From Oscillospiraceae bacterium (GTDB lineage: Bacteria; Bacillota; Clostridia; Oscillospirales; Ruminococcaceae), in contig JAUNSK010000003.1 of NCBI GenBank assembly GCA_030539275.1, positions 157,082 to 221,081 on the forward strand: DNA of 64,000 nt. Reading direction: 5' to 3'. Positions 48,930-58,333 of this stretch are shown here, one piece after another; within the stretch, counting starts at the first letter, position 1, and every line of letters begins with the position of its first letter. A model generated the notes under the pieces. The model saw nothing but the letters and a program-made list of their open reading frames with translations. It had not been told where the DNA came from and did not search any database. The position numbers and the translations under genes were made by a program.

Positions 48930-50741
48930 ATGAATTTACAGGATTTTTATGATGGCAGGGCATTTGATGCATACGAATTTTTCGGGGCTCATATTGAAAA
49001 CAAAAAAGTAGTATTCAGAACATATGCTCCCCAGGCCAGAGAGATTTTTGTAATAGGCGAATTCAATGACTGGCGCGGAGATAAAATGATACAGGAGCAG
49101 AGCAGCGGAGTCTGGACGTTTATTTCCGATAAAGCAAAAGAAGGAATGATGTATAAGTACTGTATTCACGGTGCAGACGGCAGTGTTGTTGATCACTGTG
49201 ATCCGTACGGATACAGGATGGAGCTCAGACCTGCCAGTGCATCAATAATTACTGATCTGAAAAAATACAAGTTCTCAGACAGCAAGTGGATGCAAACACG
49301 TGATAAAAATTATAACAAGCCTTTAAATATATATGAAGTACATTTCGGGTCATGGCATACAAATGCCAAAGACGAAAACGGCTGGTATACTTATGATGAA
49401 ATGGCTGACAGTCTTATAAAATATGTTAAAGAGAACAACTTCACGCATATTGAGTTCATGCCATTGTCAGAACATCCTGCGGACTGTTCATGGGGATATC
49501 AGAACACAGGCTTTTACAGTCCTACTTCAAGATATGGTACGCCGCTCCAGCTCATGAAGCTGATAGACAAATGTCACCAGGCTGATATAGGAGTTATCCT
49601 TGACTTTGTAATGGTGCATTTCGCTGTTGACAGCTATGGTCTTGCATCATACGACGGCACCTTTCTCTATGATCTTCCGAGAAATGATACAGGTGTGAGC
49701 GAATGGGGAACGATAAACTTTAATCATTCCAGACGTGAAACAGCATGCTTTATCCAGTCATGCGCCATGTACTGGCTCAAGGAGTATCATTTTGACGGTA
49801 TAAGAATGGATGCTATAAGCCGTGCGATCTACTGGATGGGAGATCCGGCAAGAGGAGTAAATGACAGAGCAGTAGAATTTATCAAAACGATGAATGAAGG
49901 TCTGCAGAAAAGAATGCCTTCTGCTATGCTTATTGCCGAGGATTCAACATCTTATCCAAAGGTAACGGCACCTGTAGAATATGACGGACTCGGATTTGAC
50001 TACAAGTGGGATCTCGGATGGATGAATGATACTCTGGAATTTTTCAAGGTTCCGCCTGAGTATCGTCCTGATCATTATTATGAGCTCGTATTTTCCATGC
50101 AGTATTTCTTCAGTGAGCATTTTATTCTTCCGTTTTCACATGATGAGGTAGTCCATTCAAAGGCTACGATCATTCAGAAAATGTGGGGAGATTATGAAGT
50201 TAAGTTTCCTCAGGCAAGAGCGCTGTTCCTGTACATGTTCGCACACCCGGGAAAGAAGCTCAATTTCATGGGTAACGAGCTTGCACAGTTCAGGGAATGG
50301 GATGAAAAGCGTGAGCAGGACTGGGATATACTTAAGTATCCGCTGCATGACAGCTTCCATAAATATTTTGCAGAGCTGTCAAGGCTGTATGTGACGCAAA
50401 AGGCACTGCACCAGGAAGAGTACAGCAACTATAACTTCAAGTGGCTTGTTTCAGAGGATCCGAACAGGACTGTTTATATTTTTGAAGTCGGACAGGGTGA
50501 TGAAAAGATTATTGCAGCGTTTAATCTGTCAGCTAATGATTATAAGGAGTATGAGTTTTTTGCAGATTCAGACTGCAGCCTAAGTGAACTTATAAGCAGT
50601 GACTATGATATCTACAGCGGAACAACTCAGAAGGGTACTCAGATCATAAAAAGAAAGTATGATGAGAGTACTGACTTAACTTCACTGAGCATTCATCTTC
50701 CTGCGTTTACAGGTATTTTGTATAAAAAGATTAAGGCATAA
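48930..50741 (+). CDS. glgB: 1,4-alpha-glucan branching enzyme
   Basis: 603 residues, GH13 branching enzyme with an N-terminal CBM48-like domain (about 15-110; VVFRTYAPQAREIFVIGEFNDW). Catalytic residues are visible as the nucleophile Asp in GIRMDAISR, the acid/base Glu in LIAEDSTSYP, and SHDEVVHSK with the third acidic residue. It forms alpha-1,6 branches in glycogen. Shorter than the E. coli enzyme because the extra N-terminal module is absent. ATG 48930 follows GGAGG; 20 codons of open frame upstream lack a ribosome site. It may act with the glucanotransferase/phosphorylase encoded at 7785 in storage-glucan turnover. Confidence 0.95.
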   Translation: MNLQDFYDGRAFDAYEFFGAHIENKKVVFRTYAPQAREIFVIGEFNDWRGDKMIQEQSSGVWTFISDKAKEGMMYKYCIHGADGSVVDHCDPYGYRMELRPASASIITDLKKYKFSDSKWMQTRDKNYNKPLNIYEVHFGSWHTNAKDENGWYTYDEMADSLIKYVKENNFTHIEFMPLSEHPADCSWGYQNTGFYSPTSRYGTPLQLMKLIDKCHQADIGVILDFVMVHFAVDSYGLASYDGTFLYDLPRNDTGVSEWGTINFNHSRRETACFIQSCAMYWLKEYHFDGIRMDAISRAIYWMGDPARGVNDRAVEFIKTMNEGLQKRMPSAMLIAEDSTSYPKVTAPVEYDGLGFDYKWDLGWMNDTLEFFKVPPEYRPDHYYELVFSMQYFFSEHFILPFSHDEVVHSKATIIQKMWGDYEVKFPQARALFLYMFAHPGKKLNFMGNELAQFREWDEKREQDWDILKYPLHDSFHKYFAELSRLYVTQKALHQEEYSNYNFKWLVSEDPNRTVYIFEVGQGDEKIIAAFNLSANDYKEYEFFADSDCSLSELISSDYDIYSGTTQKGTQIIKRKYDESTDLTSLSIHLPAFTGILYKKIKA

Positions 50742-50764
50742 AAATTACGAAAAGGGTTGTTTAA

Positions 50765-51478
50765 ATGGAAAGTCAGTTTCAGAGACTGGAGCTTCTCATC
50801 GGTAAAGAGAATGTAGAAGATCTTTCACAAAAGCACGTAATTATTTTCGGGGTCGGCGGAGTCGGCGGCTATACAGCTGAAGCACTTGCAAGAAGCGGAG
50901 TAGGAAAGCTTACACTTGTTGACAATGATACAGTAAACTTCACAAATCTGAACCGTCAGATCATAGCCCTTCATTCAACTATAGGAAGATACAAAACAGA
51001 GGTCATGAAGGAACGAATAGCAGATATAAACCCGGATGCTCAGATCACAGTACTGAACACTTTCTTTACTCCGGAAAATTCGGATGAATTTGATTTCTCA
51101 CAGTATGATTACGTGGTAGATGCTATTGATACTGTTACCGGAAAAATAGAGATCATTATGAAAGCACAGCAAAATAATGTCCCGGTGATCAGCAGCATGG
51201 GGGCCGGCAATAAGCTCAGCCCTGCTATGTTTGAGGTAGCTGATATCTATAAAACATCAGTCTGCCCGCTTGCCAGAGTAATGAGATATGAACTTAAACG
51301 CAGGGGTGTAAAGCATCTGAAGGTCGTTTATTCAAAAGAAGAGCCGCGCAAGCCGCTGTATAATCTCACATCAGATCTTCCGGGAAAGACACTTCCGGGC
51401 AGCTCAGCGTTTGTCCCGTCAGCTGCAGGACTTATTATCGCTTCTGAGATAGTAAAGGATCTGACGGGGATCAGGTAA
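50765..51478 (+). CDS. tcdA: tRNA threonylcarbamoyladenosine dehydratase
   Basis: 237 residues of the ThiF/E1-like family. The ATP-binding loop is IIFGVGGVGGYTAEAL (about 27-42), followed by NFTNLNRQ and the YDYVVDAID segment. It forms the cyclic form of the t6A modification at position 37 of ANN-reading tRNAs. AAAGGG precedes the ATG. It starts 23 bases after glgB, and a strong terminator follows. Confidence 0.9.
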   Translation: MESQFQRLELLIGKENVEDLSQKHVIIFGVGGVGGYTAEALARSGVGKLTLVDNDTVNFTNLNRQIIALHSTIGRYKTEVMKERIADINPDAQITVLNTFFTPENSDEFDFSQYDYVVDAIDTVTGKIEIIMKAQQNNVPVISSMGAGNKLSPAMFEVADIYKTSVCPLARVMRYELKRRGVKHLKVVYSKEEPRKPLYNLTSDLPGKTLPGSSAFVPSAAGLIIASEIVKDLTGIR

Positions 51479-51519
51479 ACGTGTGACAGACTGAAGTAAT
51501 GTAAAACAGCAATAAATAT

Positions 51520-51561
51520 AAAGACTCTGCAGTCACAATATTCCGTGACTGCAGAGTCTTT
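51520..51561. terminator. Bidirectional terminator between tcdA and rsmH
   Basis: Perfect 17-base stem (AAAGACTCTGCAGTCAC and its complement) with an 8-base loop, T-rich in both directions. Confidence 0.92.
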
Positions 51562-51578
51562 TATTATTTCAGTTTCAG

Positions 51579-52616
51579 TTAAGCCTTTACAGCCCATCTG
51601 AGCTTTGTTGAGTGTGCACGTGGGTTTTTGTAGCATTCCTCGCTTGTCGGACGAATGACACCATCGCTTATTGCACTGTATATTCCTTCTTTGTAATAAC
51701 TCTTGAAAGCTTGTTTTACAAGGCGGTCTTCGCCGGAATGAAAGGTAAGTACCGCAGCACGTCCGCCGCTTTTCAGCACACCCGGAAGTTTTTCAAGAAA
51801 TGAATACAATACCTCAAACTCACTGTTTACATCGATTCGCAGTGCCTGAAATGTTCGCTGACAGGATTTCTTTACTTCCTGTTTACGGTCCTTTGCCGGA
51901 AGAAAACAAAGGGCATTTTCAATAACCGCTGACAGCTGCTGAGTTGTTTCTAAAGAACCAACACTTCTTTGCTGACGTACTATTGCCTTTGCAATCCTGT
52001 CAGCATACGGTTCATCCGAATTTTCAACCAGCATAGAAGCGATCTCTTCCTTGCTCAGCTGTCTTAAGCGTTTTGCTGCCGTAATGCCTGATGTAGGATC
52101 GAGCCTCAGATCAAGAGGTCCTTCCTGCTTAAAGGAAAAACCGCGTTCCGGGTTGTCTATCTGCATAGACGAAACTCCCAGGTCTGCAAGAACGAAATCA
52201 AACTTTTCACCCGGGGCAACCTTGTCAATATCTGCAAAGTTCATACGTCTCAATGTAAAAATATCATCTCCATAACCCTGTGACTGCAGACGTTTTACGG
52301 TTTTCTCAGATTCAATAGGATCAACATCCGTAGCATAAAGATGTCCTTTTCCTTCAAGTTTTTCAAGCATACGTGATGTATGACCGCCGTAACCGAGTGT
52401 AGCATCATAGCCGATCTCACCGGGCTGAATGTTAAGAACTTCAAGTATCTCGTTTACCATTATCGGAATATGCATACCGGCAGGAGTTTTACCCTGTTCA
52501 ATTATCTTCTGGACATCTTCCTTATAATTTTCCGGATTAAGCTCCTTGTATTTATCCTGAAAACGACGCGGATGTGTGCCATTGTACCTTACGCGGCGTT
52601 TATGTTCCTGTTCCAT
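51579..52616 (-). CDS. rsmH: 16S rRNA (cytosine-1402 N4)-methyltransferase RsmH
   Basis: 345 residues. The methyltransferase core starts at about residue 48 (HIPIMVNEILEVLN) and contains the SAM loop ATLGYGGHTSRML, the DLGVSSMQID motif and, near the end, TFHSGEDRLVK. The basic N-terminal extension of about 45 residues is longer than in E. coli but seen in related Clostridia. Interestingly it stands alone here, outside the usual mraZ-rsmH-ftsL cluster. The ATG follows GGAGG. Confidence 0.95.
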   Translation of the reverse strand: MEQEHKRRVRYNGTHPRRFQDKYKELNPENYKEDVQKIIEQGKTPAGMHIPIMVNEILEVLNIQPGEIGYDATLGYGGHTSRMLEKLEGKGHLYATDVDPIESEKTVKRLQSQGYGDDIFTLRRMNFADIDKVAPGEKFDFVLADLGVSSMQIDNPERGFSFKQEGPLDLRLDPTSGITAAKRLRQLSKEEIASMLVENSDEPYADRIAKAIVRQQRSVGSLETTQQLSAVIENALCFLPAKDRKQEVKKSCQRTFQALRIDVNSEFEVLYSFLEKLPGVLKSGGRAAVLTFHSGEDRLVKQAFKSYYKEGIYSAISDGVIRPTSEECYKNPRAHSTKLRWAVKA

Positions 52617-52812
52617 AGCTGATCCTCCATAGCTTTATTTAAATCTTTTTCACAGTATATCATGAAATTATTTTTTATGCAAGTTGTACAGGTGATCAGG
52701 CATGATAATATATTCTGATTTTTAATTGTTTTACGGTACTTTTATCCGTATATAACATGAATTTATTATCAGTGAATAAAATATAACTATGTGAAAAATT
52801 TGCTTATTTATG

Positions 52813-52842
52813 TTGCACTCTCAGCCAGTGGTATGATATAAT
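52813..52842 (+). promoter_or_regulatory. Promoter of the VanZ-like gene
   Basis: TTGCAC (52813-52818), an 18-base spacer and TATAAT (52837-52842). Confidence 0.65.
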
Positions 52843-52873
52843 TATTAGATAGAAATACAGGAGAGATGACAAA

Positions 52874-53371
52874 TTGAAAAAAAATAAAAAGTGGATATTA
52901 TACATTGCAGCTGCAGCTGTTCTTGTGTTTATCTGGACTAATTCCATGCAGGATCAGGCGCACTCAGTGGCTGCCAGTAACTCGCTCAAGGAGTTTATTT
53001 TAGCGAAGCTTTCTTTTTTTGTTGATGACAACAGCAGACTTATGACATTTATCCAGACATATATCAGGAAATGCGCACATTTTATTGAGTTTACGCTGCT
53101 TGGTGCTGTTCTCATGACGATTCTGACGATAAATAAGAAAACGAGTGTTCAGAATATTTACAATATCTTTTCATTTTCAGTTATCGTCGCAGTTATCGAT
53201 GAGTTTGTACAGAGGTATACGGGAAGAGGACCAAATGTAAAGGATGTAGTAATAGACTCGGTAGGAAGCCTTTTCGGAATTTTTCTGGTGTTTGATATTT
53301 ACTGGATATCTGTGTTTATCAGGTACATGTCGAAGAAAAGAAAAAGTCAGCAGAAGATCCTGAAGCAGTGA
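52874..53371 (+). CDS. VanZ-family membrane protein
   Basis: 165 residues with four membrane helices. The family signature is present: WTNSMQDQ near the first helix, KCAHFIEFTLLG, and DEFVQRYTGRGPNVKDVVIDSVGSLFGI. VanZ gives low-level teicoplanin resistance in enterococci, but most relatives are chromosomal membrane proteins of unknown role. The start is a TTG at 52874, following GGAGAGAT by about 9 bases; no in-frame ATG is better placed. No van genes are nearby, so a resistance role is not supported. Confidence 0.85.
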   Translation: MKKNKKWILYIAAAAVLVFIWTNSMQDQAHSVAASNSLKEFILAKLSFFVDDNSRLMTFIQTYIRKCAHFIEFTLLGAVLMTILTINKKTSVQNIYNIFSFSVIVAVIDEFVQRYTGRGPNVKDVVIDSVGSLFGIFLVFDIYWISVFIRYMSKKRKSQQKILKQ

Positions 53372-53441
53372 CATGGAGGCATTGTCATAATTTCAGAATA
53401 ATTGTGAGAAATTTGTGGATACAATGACGATGTAAATAATA

Positions 53442-53470
53442 TTGACTTTTTATAGATGCTATGGTATCAT
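53442..53470 (+). promoter_or_regulatory. Promoter and palindromic operator of the histidine operon
   Basis: TTGACT (53442-53447), a 17-base spacer and TATCAT (53465-53470). A dyad CTATG-GTAT-CATAG (53459-53472) covers the -10 element, a likely repressor site. The leader is only about 55 bases, too short for a T-box, so control is more probably by a DNA-binding repressor. Confidence 0.65.
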
Positions 53471-53531
53471 AGTAATATGCTACTACACTAAAGTGTTTAA
53501 TTCAAAATCAAGAAATGAGGATTTAAATTTA

Positions 53532-54704
53532 ATGAAAAACTATGATTTGATTACGCCGGAGGGCACAAATGATATCTTATTCAAAGAATGTATCGTAAGA
53601 AGAAATCTTGAAAAATCTGTTTCGGAGTTATTTTATATGAGAGGCTATAATGAAATAATTACTCCGGCCCTGGAATTTTTCGATTTATTTAATTTAAATT
53701 CCCGACATTTCCCTCAGGAAGATCTTTATAAGATGGTAGACAGAAAGGGCAGACTTCTGGTTCTGAGACCTGATTCAACAATGCCGATCGCACGAGTAAC
53801 AGCAACAAGACTCAGAGAGGCATCTCTTCCGCTCAGACTGTGCTACAACCAGTATGCATACAATATCAGTCCTGTAATGAGAGGCAGAAGCGATCAGATT
53901 GAGCAGGCAGGAATCGAGCTTATCGGTTCATCTGAAAAGACAGCAGATCTTGAGGTTATCGAAACAGCAGTAAGTGTTCTTCAGGAATGCAGCTGCGGAG
54001 AATTTTCACTTGAAATAGGTGATATCGGATTCTTCAGGGAGCTAATGAATCAGCTTGACGTTGATGATGCCATGAAGGAGACGATAAGAGACCTTATTGA
54101 ATCCAAAAACTATCCTTCACTCAATGATGTTCTTGACAGCATTGGTGATAATAATATAACAAAAGCTCTTAAAATGCTTCCGAGACTTTTCGGTACAGAA
54201 GAAGTATTTGAAAAGGCTTCAAAGCTGTTTTCGGATGAGAAGACGGACAGGATCCTTGAAAATCTCAAACAGCTTTATAAGGACCTTTCAAGACTTGATC
54301 ACAACGGCCGCATAACAGTGGATCTGGGAATGGTAAACAGAACAGATTACTATACAGGCGTTATAATAAAGGGATATATTGAAGGGTCAGGCGATCCGGT
54401 TCTTGCTGGCGGAAGATATGACAAGCTCATTTCCGAGTTCGGATATGATGTTCCTGCAACAGGCTTTGCTGTTGACATTGATGCAGTTGCAAAGATCAAG
54501 ATCAAAAAGGAAAATGTCAGAATGAGAAAGACTGACACTATCGTATATGCCTGTGAAGGCTGTGAAATGTCAGCTGTTCTCAAAGCAAGAGAGCTCAGAA
54601 ACCGCGGCAAGATCGTTGAGATGGCAGTTTCATATGATCTGGCTGAGGTAAGAAAATATGCTCAGGAGTTCGGAATAAGCGAAATAGTTACTGTAAATGA
54701 ATAA
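53532..54704 (+). CDS. hisZ: ATP phosphoribosyltransferase regulatory subunit HisZ
   Basis: 390 residues, a class II histidyl-tRNA-synthetase-like fold without tRNA activity. Residues TPEGTNDILFKECIVRRNLE at the start, LRPDSTMPIARV, and VDLGMVNRTDYYTGVIIKGY are typical; HisZ is needed with the short HisG to form the active, histidine-sensitive enzyme. The next gene is exactly a short HisG. ATG 53532 follows GAGG by 11 bases; the open frame before it overlaps the promoter. First gene of the histidine operon. Confidence 0.93.
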   Translation: MKNYDLITPEGTNDILFKECIVRRNLEKSVSELFYMRGYNEIITPALEFFDLFNLNSRHFPQEDLYKMVDRKGRLLVLRPDSTMPIARVTATRLREASLPLRLCYNQYAYNISPVMRGRSDQIEQAGIELIGSSEKTADLEVIETAVSVLQECSCGEFSLEIGDIGFFRELMNQLDVDDAMKETIRDLIESKNYPSLNDVLDSIGDNNITKALKMLPRLFGTEEVFEKASKLFSDEKTDRILENLKQLYKDLSRLDHNGRITVDLGMVNRTDYYTGVIIKGYIEGSGDPVLAGGRYDKLISEFGYDVPATGFAVDIDAVAKIKIKKENVRMRKTDTIVYACEGCEMSAVLKARELRNRGKIVEMAVSYDLAEVRKYAQEFGISEIVTVNE

Positions 54705-54740
54705 AATTGCAGCTGCAATCGAAAGGAATGTTTTAATATT

Positions 54741-55373
54741 ATGTCTAAGCCATTAAGAATTGCCCTGACTAAGGGCAGACTCGAAAAGGATACTGTAGGA
54801 TTACTTGAAAGCCTTGGTTTTGATTGTACTGCAGTACATGAAAAGGGAAGAAAACTGATTCTTTCCATACCTGATGCAAATCTTGAGGTGGTACTTGCAA
54901 AGGCCGCTGATGTAATTACATATGTTGACAGAGGCGTATGTGATATGGGTGTTGTCGGCAAGGATACTATCATGGAAATGCCGGGCAAGTTTTTTGAAAT
55001 TGTAAATCTCGGATTCGGCAGATGCAAGTTTGCTCTTGCAGCGAAAAAGGGAACAGATTTTTATGCCGGTTTCGGTGTAAAGACTATCGCCACAAAATAT
55101 CCATGTGTAGCAAGAACATTTTTTGAAGCAAAGGGTATGGATGTTGAGATAGTCAAGATCGAAGGTTCTGTTGAGCTTGCACCGCTTCTTGAACTCTCTG
55201 ACGGTATCGTTGATATAGTTGAGACCGGTACTACTCTTAAGGAGAACGGACTCGAAGTAATAGAAGACATTGCACCTGTTTCTGCAAGACTGATAGTTAA
55301 TACTGTCAGCATGAAGATGAGACAGCATGAAATAGAAGATCTGATTGAAAAAATCGAAAGCAGAATTTCTTAA
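54741..55373 (+). CDS. hisG: ATP phosphoribosyltransferase catalytic subunit, short form
   Basis: 210 residues, the short HisG form that lacks the C-terminal regulatory domain and depends on HisZ. It catalyses the first step of histidine synthesis, joining ATP and PRPP. Seen: IALTKGRLEKDTVGLLE, the DMGVVGKDTIME block, and the PRPP loop DGIVDIVETGTTLKENGL. Confidence 0.96.
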   Translation: MSKPLRIALTKGRLEKDTVGLLESLGFDCTAVHEKGRKLILSIPDANLEVVLAKAADVITYVDRGVCDMGVVGKDTIMEMPGKFFEIVNLGFGRCKFALAAKKGTDFYAGFGVKTIATKYPCVARTFFEAKGMDVEIVKIEGSVELAPLLELSDGIVDIVETGTTLKENGLEVIEDIAPVSARLIVNTVSMKMRQHEIEDLIEKIESRIS

Positions 55374-55395
55374 TATATTGAAAGAGGAAAGAAAA

Positions 55396-56685
55396 ATGAT
55401 TAGAAAGATAATAGCTGACGGCAAGAGTGAAGTTGCTTTTCTGAAGAAACTCAGGGAAAGAAGTATTGAAACAGATAAGAAAGTTACTGAAATAGTATCT
55501 GACATAATTGAAAATGTAAGAAAAAACGGAGATCAGGCCGTTAGGGACTACACACTGAAGTTTGACGGAAATCTTCCGAAGTATTATGAAGTACCGAGAG
55601 ATGTCATTAACGACGCACTTGAAGCTGCAGATGAAGAGTTTGTAAATGCACTTCTTGATGCTATTGAAAATATCTCTGACTTCCACAACAGACAGAAAAC
55701 ACAGAGCTTTATTGATCCGAAGGACAACGGTGTAATACTTGGTCAGAGAGTACGCGGCCTTGAACGTGTAGGCCTTTATGTTCCCGGAGGTACAGCTGCT
55801 TACCCGTCAAGCGTGCTGATGAATGCGATCCCGGCCAAGATAGCAGGAGTATCAGAAATAATCATGGTTACTCCTCCTCTTAAGGATGGTACACCGAATA
55901 ATGATATTCTTGTTGCTGCAGCCCTTTGCGGAGTAGACAGAATATTTATGGCAGGCGGCGCACAGGCTATTGCAGCACTTGCTTACGGAACAGATGAAAT
56001 CCCTAAGGTTGACAAGATCGTAGGACCTGGAAACATATTTGTTGCAACAGCAAAGAAGATGCTTTATGGTACAGTTGATATTGATATGGTAGCAGGACCA
56101 AGCGAAATACTCGTTCTTGCAGACAATACTGCAAATCCGGCATTTGTAGCTGCTGACCTTATGTCACAGGCTGAGCATGACAAGCTTGCATCAGCGATCC
56201 TCATCACCACCAGTGAAGAGCTTGCCGACAAGACAATGGCAGAAATCGAAACACAGATAAAGGAACTTTCACGTAAGGATATAATAGAAAAATCTCTTGC
56301 TGATTTTGGTGTTGCTATAGTCTGCAAAACCAGGGACTATGCTGTAGAGCTTGCAAATGAAATTGCTCCTGAACACCTTGAAGTCCTTATGGAAAATCCT
56401 CTTGAATATATCGGAAAGCTTGATAATGCAGGCTCTGTTTTCCTGGGACAGTATGCATCAGAACCTCTCGGTGACTATTTTGCAGGTCCTAACCACGTTC
56501 TTCCGACAAGCGGCACAGCAAGATTCTTCTCACCTCTGGGCGTAGCAAGCTTTACAAAGAGATCAAGCTTTATATACTACACAAAGGAAGCGCTTGAAGA
56601 GGCAAAGGATGACATTGTTCTTATAGCTGAAAAAGAAGGACTTACCGCACATGCAAATGCAATTAAAGTAAGATTCAAAAAATAG
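55396..56685 (+). CDS. hisD: Histidinol dehydrogenase
   Basis: 429 residues. It oxidises histidinol to histidine in two NAD-dependent steps. Typical blocks are GLYVPGGTAAYPSSVLMNAIPAKIAGV, DKIVGPGNIFVATAKK, DMVAGPSEILVLAD, QAEHDKLASAIL (zinc-ligand region, Gln and His) and the C-terminal GPNHVLPTSGTARF. ATG 55396 follows AAAGAGGAAAG. The open frame before it is the end of hisG in another frame. Confidence 0.97.
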   Translation: MIRKIIADGKSEVAFLKKLRERSIETDKKVTEIVSDIIENVRKNGDQAVRDYTLKFDGNLPKYYEVPRDVINDALEAADEEFVNALLDAIENISDFHNRQKTQSFIDPKDNGVILGQRVRGLERVGLYVPGGTAAYPSSVLMNAIPAKIAGVSEIIMVTPPLKDGTPNNDILVAAALCGVDRIFMAGGAQAIAALAYGTDEIPKVDKIVGPGNIFVATAKKMLYGTVDIDMVAGPSEILVLADNTANPAFVAADLMSQAEHDKLASAILITTSEELADKTMAEIETQIKELSRKDIIEKSLADFGVAIVCKTRDYAVELANEIAPEHLEVLMENPLEYIGKLDNAGSVFLGQYASEPLGDYFAGPNHVLPTSGTARFFSPLGVASFTKRSSFIYYTKEALEEAKDDIVLIAEKEGLTAHANAIKVRFKK

Positions 56686-56708
56686 GACAACAATGAAAGG
56701 GTTTATAT

Positions 56709-57770
56709 ATGAGTTACAAATTAAATAATAAACTGATTAATCTGGTTCCGTATGATCCGATTACCGGACATTATGATATCCGTCTTGATGCAAATGAGAG
56801 CTTCTTCAATCTGAGCTCTGAGATGCAGGATAAAATAACAGAAGAAATCAGAAAAATTGATTTTAACAGATATCCTGACTGTCTTGCAGCTAAACCTATC
56901 AGGGCATTTTCAGAGCTTTATGGCATTGAGGAGAAATATATAGCTGCCGGAAACGGATCTGATGAACTTATAAGCATTATTACTAGCTGTTTTCTTCAGA
57001 CAGGCGATACAATTGTAAATGTGTCAAATGACTTTTCAATGTATCAGTTCTATAGTCAGCTTTATGAGGTAAAGTGTGAGACATATCAGAAAAATGATGA
57101 TCTGACTATTGATCCTGCCGGACTTATAAGCTTCTGTCGTGAGAAAAATGCGAGAGCACTCATATTTTCAAATCCATGCAATCCGACTTCAGTAGGTCTT
57201 GACCGCGAGTCAGTACTGAAGATCGCTTCTTCACTGCCGGATACACTTATTATTGCAGATGAAGCGTATATGGATTTCTGGGATCAGTCAGTACTTAATT
57301 ATGCAGGAGACTGTGAAAATCTGCTTGTACTCAAGACCTGCTCAAAAGCGATCGGTCTTGCAGCTGTCAGATTCGGATTTGCGGTATCAAATGAGAAAAT
57401 AATCAATGCTCTGCGTGCAGCAAAGTCACCATACAATAACGATACTGTGGCACAGACTATAGTCTCTGTTATTCTTGAAGAAAAAGAATATTTAAAAGAA
57501 AGAGCATTGAAAATTATAGATAACACACAGGCACTCTATAAAAATGTTCTTGAGCTTAATAAAAAGACAGGATTGTTTGATAAGATATATCCTACCTGTA
57601 CAAATTTCTTATTTATCGAAACTTCAAAGAATGAACAGATATATTCATTCCTGCTTGAAAATTCTATAGCAGTCAGAAAATTTCCAGGTCATCTGAGAAT
57701 CACATCCGGTTCGCAAGAGGAAAACAAAGTATTGCTGGAGGTACTCGAAAAATGCGCACAGCAACTGTAG
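56709..57770 (+). CDS. hisC: Histidinol-phosphate aminotransferase
   Basis: 353 residues, a class I/II PLP enzyme. Visible motifs: LDANES, NGSDELI, SNPCNPTS, IADEAYMDF, and TCSKAIGLAAVRFGF with the PLP lysine. It makes histidinol phosphate. Its last 19 bases overlap hisB, whose ribosome site lies in this gene. Confidence 0.95.
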   Translation: MSYKLNNKLINLVPYDPITGHYDIRLDANESFFNLSSEMQDKITEEIRKIDFNRYPDCLAAKPIRAFSELYGIEEKYIAAGNGSDELISIITSCFLQTGDTIVNVSNDFSMYQFYSQLYEVKCETYQKNDDLTIDPAGLISFCREKNARALIFSNPCNPTSVGLDRESVLKIASSLPDTLIIADEAYMDFWDQSVLNYAGDCENLLVLKTCSKAIGLAAVRFGFAVSNEKIINALRAAKSPYNNDTVAQTIVSVILEEKEYLKERALKIIDNTQALYKNVLELNKKTGLFDKIYPTCTNFLFIETSKNEQIYSFLLENSIAVRKFPGHLRITSGSQEENKVLLEVLEKCAQQL

Positions 57771-58333
57771 AAAGAAATACAAGGGAAACAGCTGTAAAGG
57801 TTACTGTATCACTTGATTCAAGAACTAAAACAGAAATAGATACGGGAATAGGTTTTTTTGATCACATGCTTACTGCACTCAGTGTTCACAGCGGCATCAG
57901 CATGAATATCAAGACAACTGGTGATCTTTATGTTGACGGGCATCATACAGTTGAGGATACCGGTATAGTTCTCGGACAGGCACTTGGTGCAGCACTCGGT
58001 GACAAAAGCGGGATAACAAGATACGGTTTTGCGTCAATACCGATGGACGAAGCACTCGCACAGTGCTCACTTGACTTAAGCAACAGACCTTTTCTGGTAT
58101 TTAACGGTGAATTTACAAATCAGAGCATAGGACAGTATGATGCATGTCTTACTGAGGAATTTTTCAGGGCATTTGCTTTTAATGCCGGAATTACACTTCA
58201 CATCTCAATTCCTTACGGCACTAATGATCACCATAAGTGTGAGGCTGCTTTCAAGGCAGTTGCACACGCACTGAAAACAGCGGTAAAACAGGATACTAGC
58301 GGAGTATCGCTTTCAACTAAGGGGGTACTTTAA
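57752..58333 (+). CDS. hisB: Imidazoleglycerol-phosphate dehydratase
   Basis: 193 residues, the monofunctional HisB without the phosphatase domain of E. coli HisB. Metal-binding HHxxE motifs are seen in DGHHTVEDTGI and TNDHHKCEAAFKA, along with GFFDHML. The stop overlaps the hisH ATG (TAATG). No histidinol-phosphate phosphatase is present in the operon, so that step must be encoded elsewhere. Confidence 0.97.
   Translation: MRTATVERNTRETAVKVTVSLDSRTKTEIDTGIGFFDHMLTALSVHSGISMNIKTTGDLYVDGHHTVEDTGIVLGQALGAALGDKSGITRYGFASIPMDEALAQCSLDLSNRPFLVFNGEFTNQSIGQYDACLTEEFFRAFAFNAGITLHISIPYGTNDHHKCEAAFKAVAHALKTAVKQDTSGVSLSTKGVL

Noticed and set aside
52874-53371. Glycopeptide resistance locus
   Set aside because: The VanZ-like protein is alone; no vanH, vanA, vanX, vanR or vanS gene is nearby.
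53442-53531. T-box or histidine leader peptide before hisZ
   Set aside because: The leader between promoter and hisZ is about 55 bases and holds no run of His codons or specifier-like structure.
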